Part shown: positions 25,654-34,142 of the stretch, piece after piece
Layout of the letters: every line of letters begins with the position of its first letter
How positions within the stretch are numbered: the first letter of the stretch is position 1
NCBI RefSeq assembly: GCF_014206975.1
Contig: NZ_JACHOU010000004.1
Location: forward strand, 124,001-188,000
Length of the DNA stretch: 64,000 nt
DNA from: Aminobacter aganoensis
GTDB taxonomy: Bacteria; Pseudomonadota; Alphaproteobacteria; Rhizobiales; Rhizobiaceae
Direction: 5' to 3'
The notes under the pieces: model-generated
Told to the model about the DNA's origin: nothing
The model's input: the letters and a program-made list of their open reading frames with translations, nothing else
Databases searched by the model: none
Made by a program: the position numbers and the translations under genes

Positions 25654-26448
25654 GTGGCCAGGGACGGCAAGCAGGACAGCAGGAAGCCGCGCGCCGCCAA
25701 AAAGCTGGGCGGCACGAAAGCGCCTCAGCCGGCGATTCCGAAGCAGGGCAAACCGGCCGTCGACGGCAAGCCGACGGCGGAAATGGCCCCGGACCAGGAT
25801 CAGGGCAAGCCGGCTGCCGGCGACAGGGTGGCCGACGAGAAGACCACGGTCGCCACCCCTGCAGGCAATGTACAGCCAGGGCAGGGCCTGAAACCTGCGC
25901 GCAAGGGTATCGTTGCGGGTTTCATCGAATGGGTGAAGGAAAGGGTGGCCGGGGCGTTCAATTCGACAATTGAAGGGCTCATCGCAGTGGGTGCCGCAGG
26001 TCTGTTGCTCGCTGTGGTCACCTATTTCGGCTGGTCGTTCATCGCGGGATACTTCGGCGTGGAGCCGGAATATCCGCCGGCATATGACGAGAATGCAGCC
26101 AAGAACCCCAACGGTCCCTATCATTTCATGCCGATGGTCGACTATGCGCGGAATGCCCTGGGCATGGAGGTCAACTGGGACCCGCCGATTGTCAAGGACA
26201 GCACCGCCATTCTCTATCCGAAGGCCCTGTCGGTGCAAAAGCTGAGGGGAAACGTGCTCGAACAGTTCGAGCAGGCGTATCCGCACTGCCTGGACATGAC
26301 ATGGAGCGAGGTGCGGGCCGACCAGGGCGGCGAACCCAGACAGGTCGTGACACTGCGGCTCGGACGCGTTGAAGGTCCGGGCAAGCGAGCCGGGGACCCG
26401 CGAAAATTCTATGCCTGCAAGCTGGAGAGCAAGCCCGCGTCCCCGTGA
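25654..26448 (+). CDS. Single-pass membrane protein with Lys/Pro/Ala-rich cytoplasmic tail, hypothetical
   Basis: A 264-residue protein. Residues 1-85 are a disordered Lys/Pro/Ala-rich tail similar in composition to histone H1-like proteins. A membrane helix follows at about 109-131 (LIAVGAAGLLLAVVTYFGWSFIAG), then a 130-residue domain, presumably periplasmic, with two cysteines (YPHCLDM, FYACKLE). GTG 25654 follows AGGGG and lies 2 bases after the previous stop, indicating coupling. I know no family for it. Confidence 0.68.
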   Translation: MARDGKQDSRKPRAAKKLGGTKAPQPAIPKQGKPAVDGKPTAEMAPDQDQGKPAAGDRVADEKTTVATPAGNVQPGQGLKPARKGIVAGFIEWVKERVAGAFNSTIEGLIAVGAAGLLLAVVTYFGWSFIAGYFGVEPEYPPAYDENAAKNPNGPYHFMPMVDYARNALGMEVNWDPPIVKDSTAILYPKALSVQKLRGNVLEQFEQAYPHCLDMTWSEVRADQGGEPRQVVTLRLGRVEGPGKRAGDPRKFYACKLESKPASP

Positions 26449-26499
26449 CGCCTCGAGCGATCCCTTGAGATGCCGCGATGGCTGCGCTCCATCGGCGCC

Positions 26500-27408
26500 T
26501 TAACTGGCGATCCGGCGCAGCAGTTCGCTGACGAACCTTTCCGCCTGGTTGGACAGGCTCGGCCGGCGCCTTTGGATGATGACGTTGCCGCGTACCGTGT
26601 CCAGCGCCGGCGAGTTGAGCCGCACGAGCCCGGCGTCCTGCAGCGACGACAGGGGAAAGCGTTCCGGAAGGATGGTGATGCCGAGGCCGCGGGCTGTGGC
26701 ATCGAGCAGGTAGCGCACCGAGTTGGTTTCGATGCGTATCGGGATCCCGTAGCGGCGGTTGTGGTTCTGGACCAGCCGGCCCAAGGCGGACGTGACATCG
26801 AACGAAATGAGCGAAACGTCCTTGTCGAGGTCGGGGTACCTTGCGATGGCCTCGTCGTCGAAATGCTTGCGCGAGTAGACGATCGAAAGCCGTTCGCGAA
26901 CGAGCTGGGTCTTGATCATGTCGCCTGGAAACAGCGAATTGTCATGCACGATCCCGAAGTCGAATTCGCCCGTCGAGACCTGCCTGACGATCTCGGCGCT
27001 GTTGTATGTGCGGATGTTGACCGACAGCTCCGGGTTCTCCAGCGAGAACGTGCCGACGAGATCCCACAGCGTGTCGATGAAACTGCAGGTCTCGATCGCG
27101 CCGAAGACGATCTGGCCCTTCAGCTTTGGCGAGCGGCTGTCCAGCTCCATGATCGAGGCATCGATGTCGTCAAAATGCGACTGGACGCGGTTGAGCAGGA
27201 ATTCGCCGTGGGCGGTGAGCGTCACGCCGCGCGTCGTCCGTCGGAACAGGCTGACGCCAAGCGTTTCCTCGAGTGAATTCATCTGCTTGCTGAGTGCCGG
27301 CTGCGAAATGCCGACGATGGCTGCGGCCTTGTGAAGGCTGCCGGCGCGCGCGATCCGGATGAAGGAGCGCAGGTAGTGGTCGGTCACATGCTGCGTGGTC
27401 TTTTTCAT
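26500..27408 (-). CDS. LysR-family regulator, divergent from sugar-type ABC operon
   Basis: A 302-residue LysR regulator. The helix-turn-helix is YLRSFIRIARAGSLHKAAAIVGISQPALSKQMNSLEETLGVSLFRRTTRGV, and the effector domain starts near 95 (KGQIVFGAIETCSFID). ATG 27408 has AAGGAG at 6 bases. It diverges from the operon at 27543, and the gap holds two adjacent dyads, one of the ATC-N9-GAT form used by LysR proteins. Ribose-type ABC operons are usually under LacI or DeoR proteins, so LysR control is unusual here. Confidence 0.88.
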   Translation of the reverse strand: MKKTTQHVTDHYLRSFIRIARAGSLHKAAAIVGISQPALSKQMNSLEETLGVSLFRRTTRGVTLTAHGEFLLNRVQSHFDDIDASIMELDSRSPKLKGQIVFGAIETCSFIDTLWDLVGTFSLENPELSVNIRTYNSAEIVRQVSTGEFDFGIVHDNSLFPGDMIKTQLVRERLSIVYSRKHFDDEAIARYPDLDKDVSLISFDVTSALGRLVQNHNRRYGIPIRIETNSVRYLLDATARGLGITILPERFPLSSLQDAGLVRLNSPALDTVRGNVIIQRRRPSLSNQAERFVSELLRRIAS

Positions 27409-27438
27409 CTCAGCTCCTTGCCGGAAACGACGCAAGCT

Positions 27439-27466
27439 ATCAGTACCAGTGATAACTTGAAGTTAT
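27439..27466. promoter_or_regulatory. Two adjacent LysR-type operators in the divergent promoter
   Basis: ATCAGTACCAGTGAT (27439-27453) fits the LysR consensus ATC-N9-GAT exactly. ATAACTTGAAGTTAT (27452-27466) is a perfect 15-base dyad overlapping it by two bases. Together they resemble the paired recognition and activation sites of a LysR regulator between its own gene and its target operon. Confidence 0.65.
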
Positions 27467-27542
27467 TGCGGCGACAAGCGTGCAAGCCTTCGCAAGCCTG
27501 AAGGCACTAGGCATACTCCTTCTGCACTAAGGGAGGAGTGAC

Positions 27543-28499
27543 ATGCCAGCTATGATCATGACCAGCGGCGCGCGGCATGCGCCGGTTATCGCCGCAGCGC
27601 TGACATTGTTGGCGGCATGGCTTTTCATCCCGCAACTTCTCGACCTGCAGAACGTCAACCAGGTCCTGCGCCAGATGGCTGTGCCCGCGATCATGGCGCT
27701 GGGGGTGACCTTCGTCGTCATCGCCGGCCGCCTCGATCTGTCGGTCGGCTCGGTGTTGTCGTGCTCCGCGATCGCCACGATCACGCTGCTCAACGAGGTC
27801 GGGCCTGTTGCGGCCATAGCTGTCGCCCTGGCGATCGGCGTGCTCGTCGGCTGTCTCAACGGTTTCCTGGTCGCTTACCTCCGCCTCAATTCGCTGATCG
27901 CAACGCTCGGAACGCTCTCCATCGTCCAAGGCATGGCGCTGATCTACACCGGGGGCGCCAATGTCGTGATGAGCGACCTCGAAGCGTCGACCTGGTTCAC
28001 TTCGATCAGCCGGGGCTACGTTCTCGGCATTCCGTCGCCCGTCGTCCTGACGCTGGTTCTTGCGGTGTTGTGCGGCGTGCTGCTGCATGCCAGCACCTTT
28101 GGGCGCAAGGTCTTCGCCGTCGGCGGAAACTCCATCGCCAGCGCCTATTCGTCGATCGATGTCCGCCGGACGCTGTTTGCCACCTATGTCATCGCCGACG
28201 GTTTTGCCGCCATCGCCGGGGTTGTCTACGCATCCAGGGTCATGACCGCCCGCCACGACTCCGGCGTCGGCCTGGAACTCCTGGTGCTGTCGGCGGTGAT
28301 CCTGGGCGGCACGAGCCTCATCGGCGGATCGGGCAGCGTGCTGCGCTCGATCCTCGGCATCGTCGTCATCGGCGCGATGCAGAGCGCGCTGCTGCTTCTC
28401 GGCTTCCCCTTCTACATGCAGTGGATCGCGGTCGCCGTGGTGCTGATCGCCGCTGCCTGGATGAACGTCATTTCTCGCACGGGGAGGGAGGTCGCATGA
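27543..28499 (+). CDS. ABC transporter permease, ribose/simple-sugar (RbsC-like) type
   Basis: A 318-residue permease of the BPD_transp_2 class with eight to ten helices. Signatures are VIAGRLDLSVGSVLS near 60 and VILGGTSLIGGSGSVLRSILG near 255, both typical of RbsC/XylH. ATG 27543 has GGGAGGAG upstream. Its stop overlaps the start of a second permease as ATGA, so the two form a heterodimeric channel. The operon continues with binding protein, ATPase, kinase and aldolase. Confidence 0.88.
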   Translation: MPAMIMTSGARHAPVIAAALTLLAAWLFIPQLLDLQNVNQVLRQMAVPAIMALGVTFVVIAGRLDLSVGSVLSCSAIATITLLNEVGPVAAIAVALAIGVLVGCLNGFLVAYLRLNSLIATLGTLSIVQGMALIYTGGANVVMSDLEASTWFTSISRGYVLGIPSPVVLTLVLAVLCGVLLHASTFGRKVFAVGGNSIASAYSSIDVRRTLFATYVIADGFAAIAGVVYASRVMTARHDSGVGLELLVLSAVILGGTSLIGGSGSVLRSILGIVVIGAMQSALLLLGFPFYMQWIAVAVVLIAAAWMNVISRTGREVA

Positions 28500-29482
28500 G
28501 CCTTGCCACCGATCGCCTCCAGCCGTCCGCCACGTCGTTCGACGGCCTGAAGACCTTCATCCGCAGCAATTCGGTCTGGCTGCTTGCGCTTGCACTCGCA
28601 GTCTTCTTCAGCCTGCAGAGCGCGTTCTTTTTGACGCCGTTCAACATCTCGAACGTGCTGACGCAATGCGTCTTCGTCGGCCTGCTGGCCATCGGCATGA
28701 CGCCCGTGGTGATCAGCGGCAACATCGATCTCTCGGTGGGCGCCGTCGTCGGCCTGACCGCTTGCATCGTCGTCGCGCTTCAGCCTTACGGGCTAGGCGT
28801 GGCGGTGCTCGCAGCCCTTGCCGCCGGCGTGCTCGTCGGGCTGGTCAACGGCCTGATCGTCGAGAAGATGGGGATCAGCTCCTTCATCGTCACACTGGCG
28901 ATGATGAGCGGGATCAGGGGGCTCACCTTCCTGGCCATCGGCGACATTTCGCTGTCGTCGACCGACGATCGGCTGAACGCCTTCGCCATGCTGGCCATTG
29001 GCCCGATCTCGATCGTCGTCGTCCTGTTCGCCGGCCTGGCTGCAGTCGTCGGCTTCGTGCTTCGCTTCACGCCGCATGGTCGCAACACCTTTGCCATCGG
29101 CGGCAACAGGAGTGCGGCGGTCGACGCCGGCATCGCGGTCTCGCGCCATGTCATCGCGAATTTTGCCCTGTGCGGGCTGATGGCCGCCATCTGCGGCATC
29201 GCCATGGCCGCCAATCTCGGCGCCGCAGCCCCGTCGTTCGGCCGCGACTACGAACTGCTCGCCATCACCGCGGTCGTGCTCGGCGGCACGCGGCTGCAAG
29301 GCGGCAAGGGCGGCGTGACCGGCACGCTGGGCGCCGTTCTCGCGCTGGCCATCCTGCGCAACGGCCTCAACCTGCTTCGGGTCTCGCCCTTCTACATCCC
29401 CGTCATCGTCGGCGTGGTGCTGATCATAGCTCTCGTCCTCGACCGCCAGGTCAACGGCCAGGCGATGCGCCACGGCGAATGA
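28496..29482 (+). CDS. ABC transporter permease, second RbsC-like subunit
   Basis: A 328-residue permease paralogous to its upstream neighbour, with VISGNIDLSVGAVVGL and VVLGGTRLQGGKGGVTGTLGA signatures. It starts within the stop of the first permease (ATGA). Two non-identical permeases are typical of systems such as LsrCD, unlike the single RbsC. An open frame that extends far upstream in this phase overlaps the first permease and is not real. Confidence 0.88.
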   Translation: MSLATDRLQPSATSFDGLKTFIRSNSVWLLALALAVFFSLQSAFFLTPFNISNVLTQCVFVGLLAIGMTPVVISGNIDLSVGAVVGLTACIVVALQPYGLGVAVLAALAAGVLVGLVNGLIVEKMGISSFIVTLAMMSGIRGLTFLAIGDISLSSTDDRLNAFAMLAIGPISIVVVLFAGLAAVVGFVLRFTPHGRNTFAIGGNRSAAVDAGIAVSRHVIANFALCGLMAAICGIAMAANLGAAAPSFGRDYELLAITAVVLGGTRLQGGKGGVTGTLGAVLALAILRNGLNLLRVSPFYIPVIVGVVLIIALVLDRQVNGQAMRHGE

Positions 29483-29514
29483 AGCGCACAAAAGTTCAAC
29501 AAAGGGAGGAATAC

Positions 29515-30507
29515 ATGTCGTTCAAAACATTGATAGCGAGTGCTGCGATTGGCCTTGCGCTCATCGGCAACGCCGTGGCGGCGCCGCCGGACTGGTTTCC
29601 CAAGGAGAGCAAGAAGCCGTTCGAGGAGATCGTCGTCGGCTTCGCCAATCTCGGGCCCAGCCTCAACGGCTATGCGGCAGCCTACTTCAAGGCATTCAAC
29701 GAATATGCGGCGGAACTGGGCGTCAAGCCGATCATGACCGACGCCGCCCTTGATCCGGCCCGCCAGGCCGACCAGGTCCGCGACCTGATCGCCCAGCAGG
29801 TCGACGTCATGATCGTCTGGCCGGTCAACGGCAAGGCCATCGTGCCGGCGGCGCGGCAGGTGGCGCAGGCAGGCATCCCGCTGATCATCTCCAATTCGAT
29901 GATCGACGAGTCGGGCATGGAGGCGATGACCAGCTACACCGGTCCCGACGACTATGCCGAGGCCCAGGAGGCGGGCAAGATCATGGCGGCTGCGTTGAAC
30001 GGCAAGGGCAACATCGTCCTGCTCAACGGCACGCCCGGCTATCGCATGGCGCAACTGCGCTACGACGGCTTCATGGAGGTCATCTCGAAGTATCCCGACA
30101 TCAAGGTGCTGGATTCGCAGCCCGCAGACATGTCGCAGGCCAAGGGCCAGACCTTGATGGAGAACTTCATCACCCGCTTCGGCAAGCAGATCGACGGCGT
30201 CTATTCGGTCGATTCCGGCGTCGGCTTCGGCGCCCTGACGGCGGCGCGCGCCGCCATCCAGGAAGGCACGCTCGAGGCCGGCAAGATCAAGTTCGTCGAT
30301 GCCACCATGTATGGTTTCGTCTGGGACCTGATCAAGACCGGTGAATATTACGGGTCGGTCTACCAGTCGCCGGAGGAAGATGCCCGCCTTGCCTTGCGCA
30401 GCGCCCTCAAGCTGGCGGCCGGCGAGAAGCTCAAGCAGTTCGAGTACCTCGAGACGCCTGGCGTCACCAAGGCGAATGTGGACACCATCTCGCGGCCCAA
30501 CTTCTGA
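29515..30507 (+). CDS. Sugar-type ABC transporter substrate-binding protein
   Basis: A 330-residue periplasmic protein of the Peripla_BP_4 (ribose-binding/LacI-like) class. The signal peptide is MSFKTLIASAAIGLALIGNAVA. Mature landmarks are EEIVVGFANLGPSLNGYAAAYF, QADQVRDLIAQQVDVMIVWPVNGKAI, PLIISNSMID and GKGNIVLLNGTPG. It provides specificity for the two permeases and the RbsA-like ATPase on either side. The ligand is unknown; presence of a kinase and an aldolase in the operon suggests a sugar or polyol. ATG 29515 follows AGGGAGGA. Confidence 0.88.
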   Translation: MSFKTLIASAAIGLALIGNAVAAPPDWFPKESKKPFEEIVVGFANLGPSLNGYAAAYFKAFNEYAAELGVKPIMTDAALDPARQADQVRDLIAQQVDVMIVWPVNGKAIVPAARQVAQAGIPLIISNSMIDESGMEAMTSYTGPDDYAEAQEAGKIMAAALNGKGNIVLLNGTPGYRMAQLRYDGFMEVISKYPDIKVLDSQPADMSQAKGQTLMENFITRFGKQIDGVYSVDSGVGFGALTAARAAIQEGTLEAGKIKFVDATMYGFVWDLIKTGEYYGSVYQSPEEDARLALRSALKLAAGEKLKQFEYLETPGVTKANVDTISRPNF

Positions 30508-30535
30508 ACCGGTAGGCCTCTTCAGGGAGTGAGCA

Positions 30536-32107
30536 ATGCTTGACCGCAAGGTTGATGAAGATCGCAGCCGCGAGGGTTTCGCGGCTGCAGGTGAACCCCT
30601 GATGCGCATCAGGGGTATCGCCAAGGCTTTCCCGGGCGTTCGCGCGCTGGCCGGAGTGAATCTCGACGTCTTCGCCGGCGAAGTCCATGCGCTGTGCGGC
30701 GAAAATGGCGCCGGCAAGTCGACCCTGATGAAGATCCTGGCTGGCGGCATCCGGCCGGATGCGGGCGAGATCCTGCACTCGGGCGCAGCCTACGAGCCGA
30801 AGAATCCCCGCGACGCGCGCAACGGCGGTGTCGTGCTGATCCACCAGGAGATGTCGCTGGCCCCGGATCTGTCGGTGGCCGAAAACATCTTCCTCGGCAG
30901 CCTTCCGTGCAAATGGAACGGCATGATCGACCGGCGGAAGCTGAACGACGATGCCGAGCGCGCGCTCAAGGCGTGCGGCTATGACATCGATCCGGCGGCA
31001 CGGGTCGGCGACCTGCCGATCGCCCGCCAGCAGATGGTCGAGATCGCGCGCGCGGCGGCATTTCCGTGCTCGGTCGTGATCTTCGACGAACCGACGGCGA
31101 CCTTGACCGAAGCCGAGGCGGAATCACTTTTCCGCACCATCGAACGGCTGCGCAAGAACAACGTCGCCATCATCTACATCTCGCACAAGATGAAGGAGAT
31201 CTTCCGCCTGTCGGACCGGATTTCGGTGCTTCGCGACGGCGAGACGCAGGCGACGCTGCGCACGGCGGATGCGGACGAGGCTCAGGTCATGAGCCTGATG
31301 ATCGGCCGGACGCTGGATCGCCGGCAGGCGTCGACGTGGAAATTTGCCGGAAACGAGGTGCTGACGGTGTCGGGACTGTCGTCGCCGGGGGCATTCGAGG
31401 ATGTCGGCTTCAGCATCTCCGAAGGCGAAATCCTCGGCCTCTACGGCCTCGTCGGCGCCGGCCGTTCGGAACTCGCCGAAGCCATCTTCGGCCTGCGCCC
31501 GGCCAGTGGGACCTTGCTTTGGCGGGGCCGTCCGGTCACCGTCAGGCATCCGCGAGACGCCGTGGCGCTGGGCATCGGCCTGGTGCCGGAGGACCGCAAG
31601 AAGCAGGGGCTCGTGCTCGGGGCCGGGGGGCGCGAAAACGTCATCCTTGCCAATTTGGCCAGGCTTTCGGCCTGGGGCCTGCTGCGCAGGACCAGGGCGG
31701 CGGCGCTCTATTCGGAATTTACCGAGCGGCTCCGCCTGCGCAGCCCGTCGCCGACGACTGCGGTGGTCACGCTGAGCGGCGGCAACCAGCAGAAGGTCGT
31801 GCTGGCGAAATGGCTGGCCACCGACCCGAGGTTGCTTATCCTCGACGAGCCGACACGTGGCATCGACGTCGGCGCCAAGGACGAGGTCTACAAGATCATC
31901 CGGGAACTGGCGGCAAATGGAATGGCGGTACTGTTGATCTCGTCCGAAATGCCCGAGGTGCTGGGGCTCAGCGACCGCATCGTCACCATGCACCACGGCC
32001 GGCTGACCGGCGAGTTCAAGGGCGGCGAGGTTGGGGAAGAAGATCTCATCCGCGCGGTGATGAGCACGGACCACAACCGGCCGGCAAAGCCGCCCGCGGC
32101 GGCCTGA
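30536..32107 (+). CDS. Sugar ABC transporter ATP-binding protein (RbsA/LsrA-like, two NBDs)
   Basis: A 523-residue fused double ATPase. The first domain has Walker A GENGAGKST at residues 55-63 and Walker B VVIFDEPTA. The second has the degenerate GLVGAGRSEL in place of Walker A near 303, as is normal for this class, with an intact LSGGNQQK signature and LLILDEPTRGID. It powers the two RbsC-like permeases. ATG 30536 follows GGGAG closely. Confidence 0.9.
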   Translation: MLDRKVDEDRSREGFAAAGEPLMRIRGIAKAFPGVRALAGVNLDVFAGEVHALCGENGAGKSTLMKILAGGIRPDAGEILHSGAAYEPKNPRDARNGGVVLIHQEMSLAPDLSVAENIFLGSLPCKWNGMIDRRKLNDDAERALKACGYDIDPAARVGDLPIARQQMVEIARAAAFPCSVVIFDEPTATLTEAEAESLFRTIERLRKNNVAIIYISHKMKEIFRLSDRISVLRDGETQATLRTADADEAQVMSLMIGRTLDRRQASTWKFAGNEVLTVSGLSSPGAFEDVGFSISEGEILGLYGLVGAGRSELAEAIFGLRPASGTLLWRGRPVTVRHPRDAVALGIGLVPEDRKKQGLVLGAGGRENVILANLARLSAWGLLRRTRAAALYSEFTERLRLRSPSPTTAVVTLSGGNQQKVVLAKWLATDPRLLILDEPTRGIDVGAKDEVYKIIRELAANGMAVLLISSEMPEVLGLSDRIVTMHHGRLTGEFKGGEVGEEDLIRAVMSTDHNRPAKPPAAA

Positions 32108-32183
32108 ACTCCGCCGCGAACCGAAACATGACGACCGGCGCGGACCGGTCCACGAAGAATTCAACGAATCCAGGATGATGGAC

Positions 32184-33128
32184 ATGGCAATGAGTGGGAA
32201 CTGCAGGATTACCGTCGTCGGCTCGAACATGATCGACCTCGTGAGCTATCTGGACCGGGTCCCCGAACGCGGCGAGACGGTCTTTGGACGGTCGTTCGAC
32301 CAGGGCTTCGGCGGCAAGGGCGCCAACCAGGCGGTGATGGCGGCCCTTCTCGGCGGTCAGGTAGACATCGTGACATGTGTCGGCGACGACCTGTTCGGGC
32401 CGAAATGGTTCGACCATTTCAAGGCCTGCGGCGTCGGCACCGGCCACATCTCGACCATCGCCGGCATCTACAGCGGCGTTGCCGCGATCTGGGTCGAGCC
32501 GGCGGGAGACAACAGGATCGTGCTGAGTGGCGGCGCCAACGATCATGTCTCGCCGGGCCTTGTGGACAAGGCGTTCGACGACATCGACGCAACCAACGTC
32601 GTGCTGTCGCAGCTGGAGATCCCGCAGCCGGCGATCGTGCGGGGCTTTGTCCATGCGCGTGCTCGCGGCGCGGCAACCGTTCTCAATCCGGGGCCGGCGT
32701 CGGCGCTTGGCCAGGACCTTTTGGGGCTGACCGATTGGCTGCTGCCGAACGAGACCGAGCTGCGCCTGCTTGCCCGCGAGATGTTTGGCCTGGAGCATGA
32801 CGACGACGTGGCCCTGGCCAAGGCGTTCGCCCGCAAGAGCGGCATCAGGCTGGTCGTCACCCTTGGCGACCGCGGGGCGGCCTATGTCGACCCCGCCGCC
32901 GCCGATGACGCCGTCTTGTTTGCCGCCCCGAAGGTGAGCGTCGCCGACACCACCGGCGCGGGCGATGCGTTTGCCGGTGCCTTCGCCTATGGCCTCGCCG
33001 CCAAGATGGGAACCGCGGCCAGCGTCCGGCTGGCCATCGCCGTTTCAGCCGACAGCGTCACCCGGCGCGGCACCTCGGTTTCTTATGCCCGGGGCCAGGC
33101 GCTGGAGGCGATCCGGCACGCGCTCTAG
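32184..33128 (+). CDS. PfkB-family carbohydrate kinase (ribokinase-like)
   Basis: A 314-residue ribokinase-type kinase. The N-terminal glycine motif is FGGKGANQAVMAALLGG, and the PfkB signature DTTGAGDAFAGAFAYGLA holds the catalytic base near Asp261. It would phosphorylate the sugar imported by the preceding ABC transporter. Starts at 32175, 32178 and 32184 are in frame; AGGAT sits best for 32184. The following aldolase suggests the phosphorylated product is cleaved. Substrate identity (ribose, deoxy-sugar, ketose) cannot be read from the sequence. Confidence 0.85.
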   Translation: MAMSGNCRITVVGSNMIDLVSYLDRVPERGETVFGRSFDQGFGGKGANQAVMAALLGGQVDIVTCVGDDLFGPKWFDHFKACGVGTGHISTIAGIYSGVAAIWVEPAGDNRIVLSGGANDHVSPGLVDKAFDDIDATNVVLSQLEIPQPAIVRGFVHARARGAATVLNPGPASALGQDLLGLTDWLLPNETELRLLAREMFGLEHDDDVALAKAFARKSGIRLVVTLGDRGAAYVDPAAADDAVLFAAPKVSVADTTGAGDAFAGAFAYGLAAKMGTAASVRLAIAVSADSVTRRGTSVSYARGQALEAIRHAL

Positions 33129-33218
33129 CCAGCGGCCCCGGTCTGCCCTGGATGATGAATTCGAACGAGCAGCCCAGCGACTGGCGCTGCAACCAAACTG
33201 TAAAGCAAAGGACGAGAC

Positions 33219-34058
33219 ATGAACGCTCTATCGCGAGAGGATTCCGGGCGGCAGCGACCATCGGTGGCGGGCGGCAACCGAGGGCCTGGATTTGAGCTCA
33301 GGATGGAGCGCCTGTTTTCGCATGCCGACGGCCGGAGCCTCATTCTCGGCGTCGACCATCCCTTGTTCGAGGGCCATGTGTCGGGCCTGGAGAACATTCC
33401 CCGGCTGCTGTCGACCCTGCCGGAGAACGCCCTGGACGGGCTGCTGGTCAGCCCGGCGACGATGCAGGCGATGTCCTCGATGAAGCGGCTGGCGACATGC
33501 CACGCCATGCGCCTCGACACCACCGGCGCCTTTCGCCAGCACGGCGGCTCGGACATCGAGGCGACGTTGGTCGCTTCGGCCGACGACATCGCCCGCTCCG
33601 GTGCCGATGTCGTGGCCTGTTTCTTCCTCGTCAACGCCCAGGGCCACCGGCGGGTCGCCGACCACCGCGGCCACCTGGCCGGAATCGCCGCCATGTGTCG
33701 CCGCATCGGCCATCCGGTGATGGTGGAGGCGCTAGCGGTGGACGATGACGGCAACACGGTGCGCGAGACATCGCAGATCCTGCATGCGGCGCGGCTGGCG
33801 GCCGAACTGGGCGCCGACCTGCTGAAGATCGACGCCCCTCACGATGTCGCCGATCTCGGCGACATCGTCGATGCGGTCGGCCGGCCGGTCTTCATCCGCG
33901 GCGGCACCCCCAGGGACAAGGTCACCGACACGCTCCGCGATGTCGAGGCCTACGTCGCCCGTGGCGCCACCGGCCTCGTCATCGGCCGCAGCATCTTCCA
34001 GGCGGCGCAACCGGCCGAACTGCTGAAGAGCCTCCACCGCGTGGTGCATGGCGGCTGA
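33219..34058 (+). CDS. Class I aldolase of the DeoC/LacD/FbaB (LsrF-like) family
   Basis: A 279-residue TIM-barrel aldolase. The Schiff-base lysine is Lys203 in ADLLKIDAPHD; other marks are LILGVDHPLFEG near 42-52, the HPVMVEALAV segment and the phosphate-binding end RGGTPRD with ARGATGLVIGRSIFQ. It is the last gene of the operon and probably cleaves the phosphorylated sugar made by the PfkB kinase. LsrF, LacD and YihT are relatives with different substrates, so I assign no specific one. ATG 33219 is preceded by GGACGAG. Confidence 0.82.
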   Translation: MNALSREDSGRQRPSVAGGNRGPGFELRMERLFSHADGRSLILGVDHPLFEGHVSGLENIPRLLSTLPENALDGLLVSPATMQAMSSMKRLATCHAMRLDTTGAFRQHGGSDIEATLVASADDIARSGADVVACFFLVNAQGHRRVADHRGHLAGIAAMCRRIGHPVMVEALAVDDDGNTVRETSQILHAARLAAELGADLLKIDAPHDVADLGDIVDAVGRPVFIRGGTPRDKVTDTLRDVEAYVARGATGLVIGRSIFQAAQPAELLKSLHRVVHGG

Positions 34059-34093
34059 TCTGCGGCGCCGCGGCGGCAGTCGAAAGGGGCCGG

Positions 34094-34114
34094 GCCCGAG
34101 CCGTCAGCTCGGGC
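34094..34114. terminator. Hairpin between convergent operon end and LysR gene
   Basis: GCCCGAGC (34094-34101) and GCTCGGGC (34107-34114) form an 8-bp stem with a 5-base loop. It lies between the aldolase stop at 34058 and the LysR stop at 34143. No clear T-run follows on either strand. Confidence 0.45.
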
Positions 34115-34142
34115 TTCGGCCACAGGAACGCCTGCGGTCTTG

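Noticed and set aside
27543-34058. AI-2 (lsr) uptake and processing operon
   Set aside because: Two permeases and an LsrF-like aldolase fit, but the kinase is PfkB-type rather than LsrK (FGGY), lsrG is missing and the regulator is LysR rather than LsrR.
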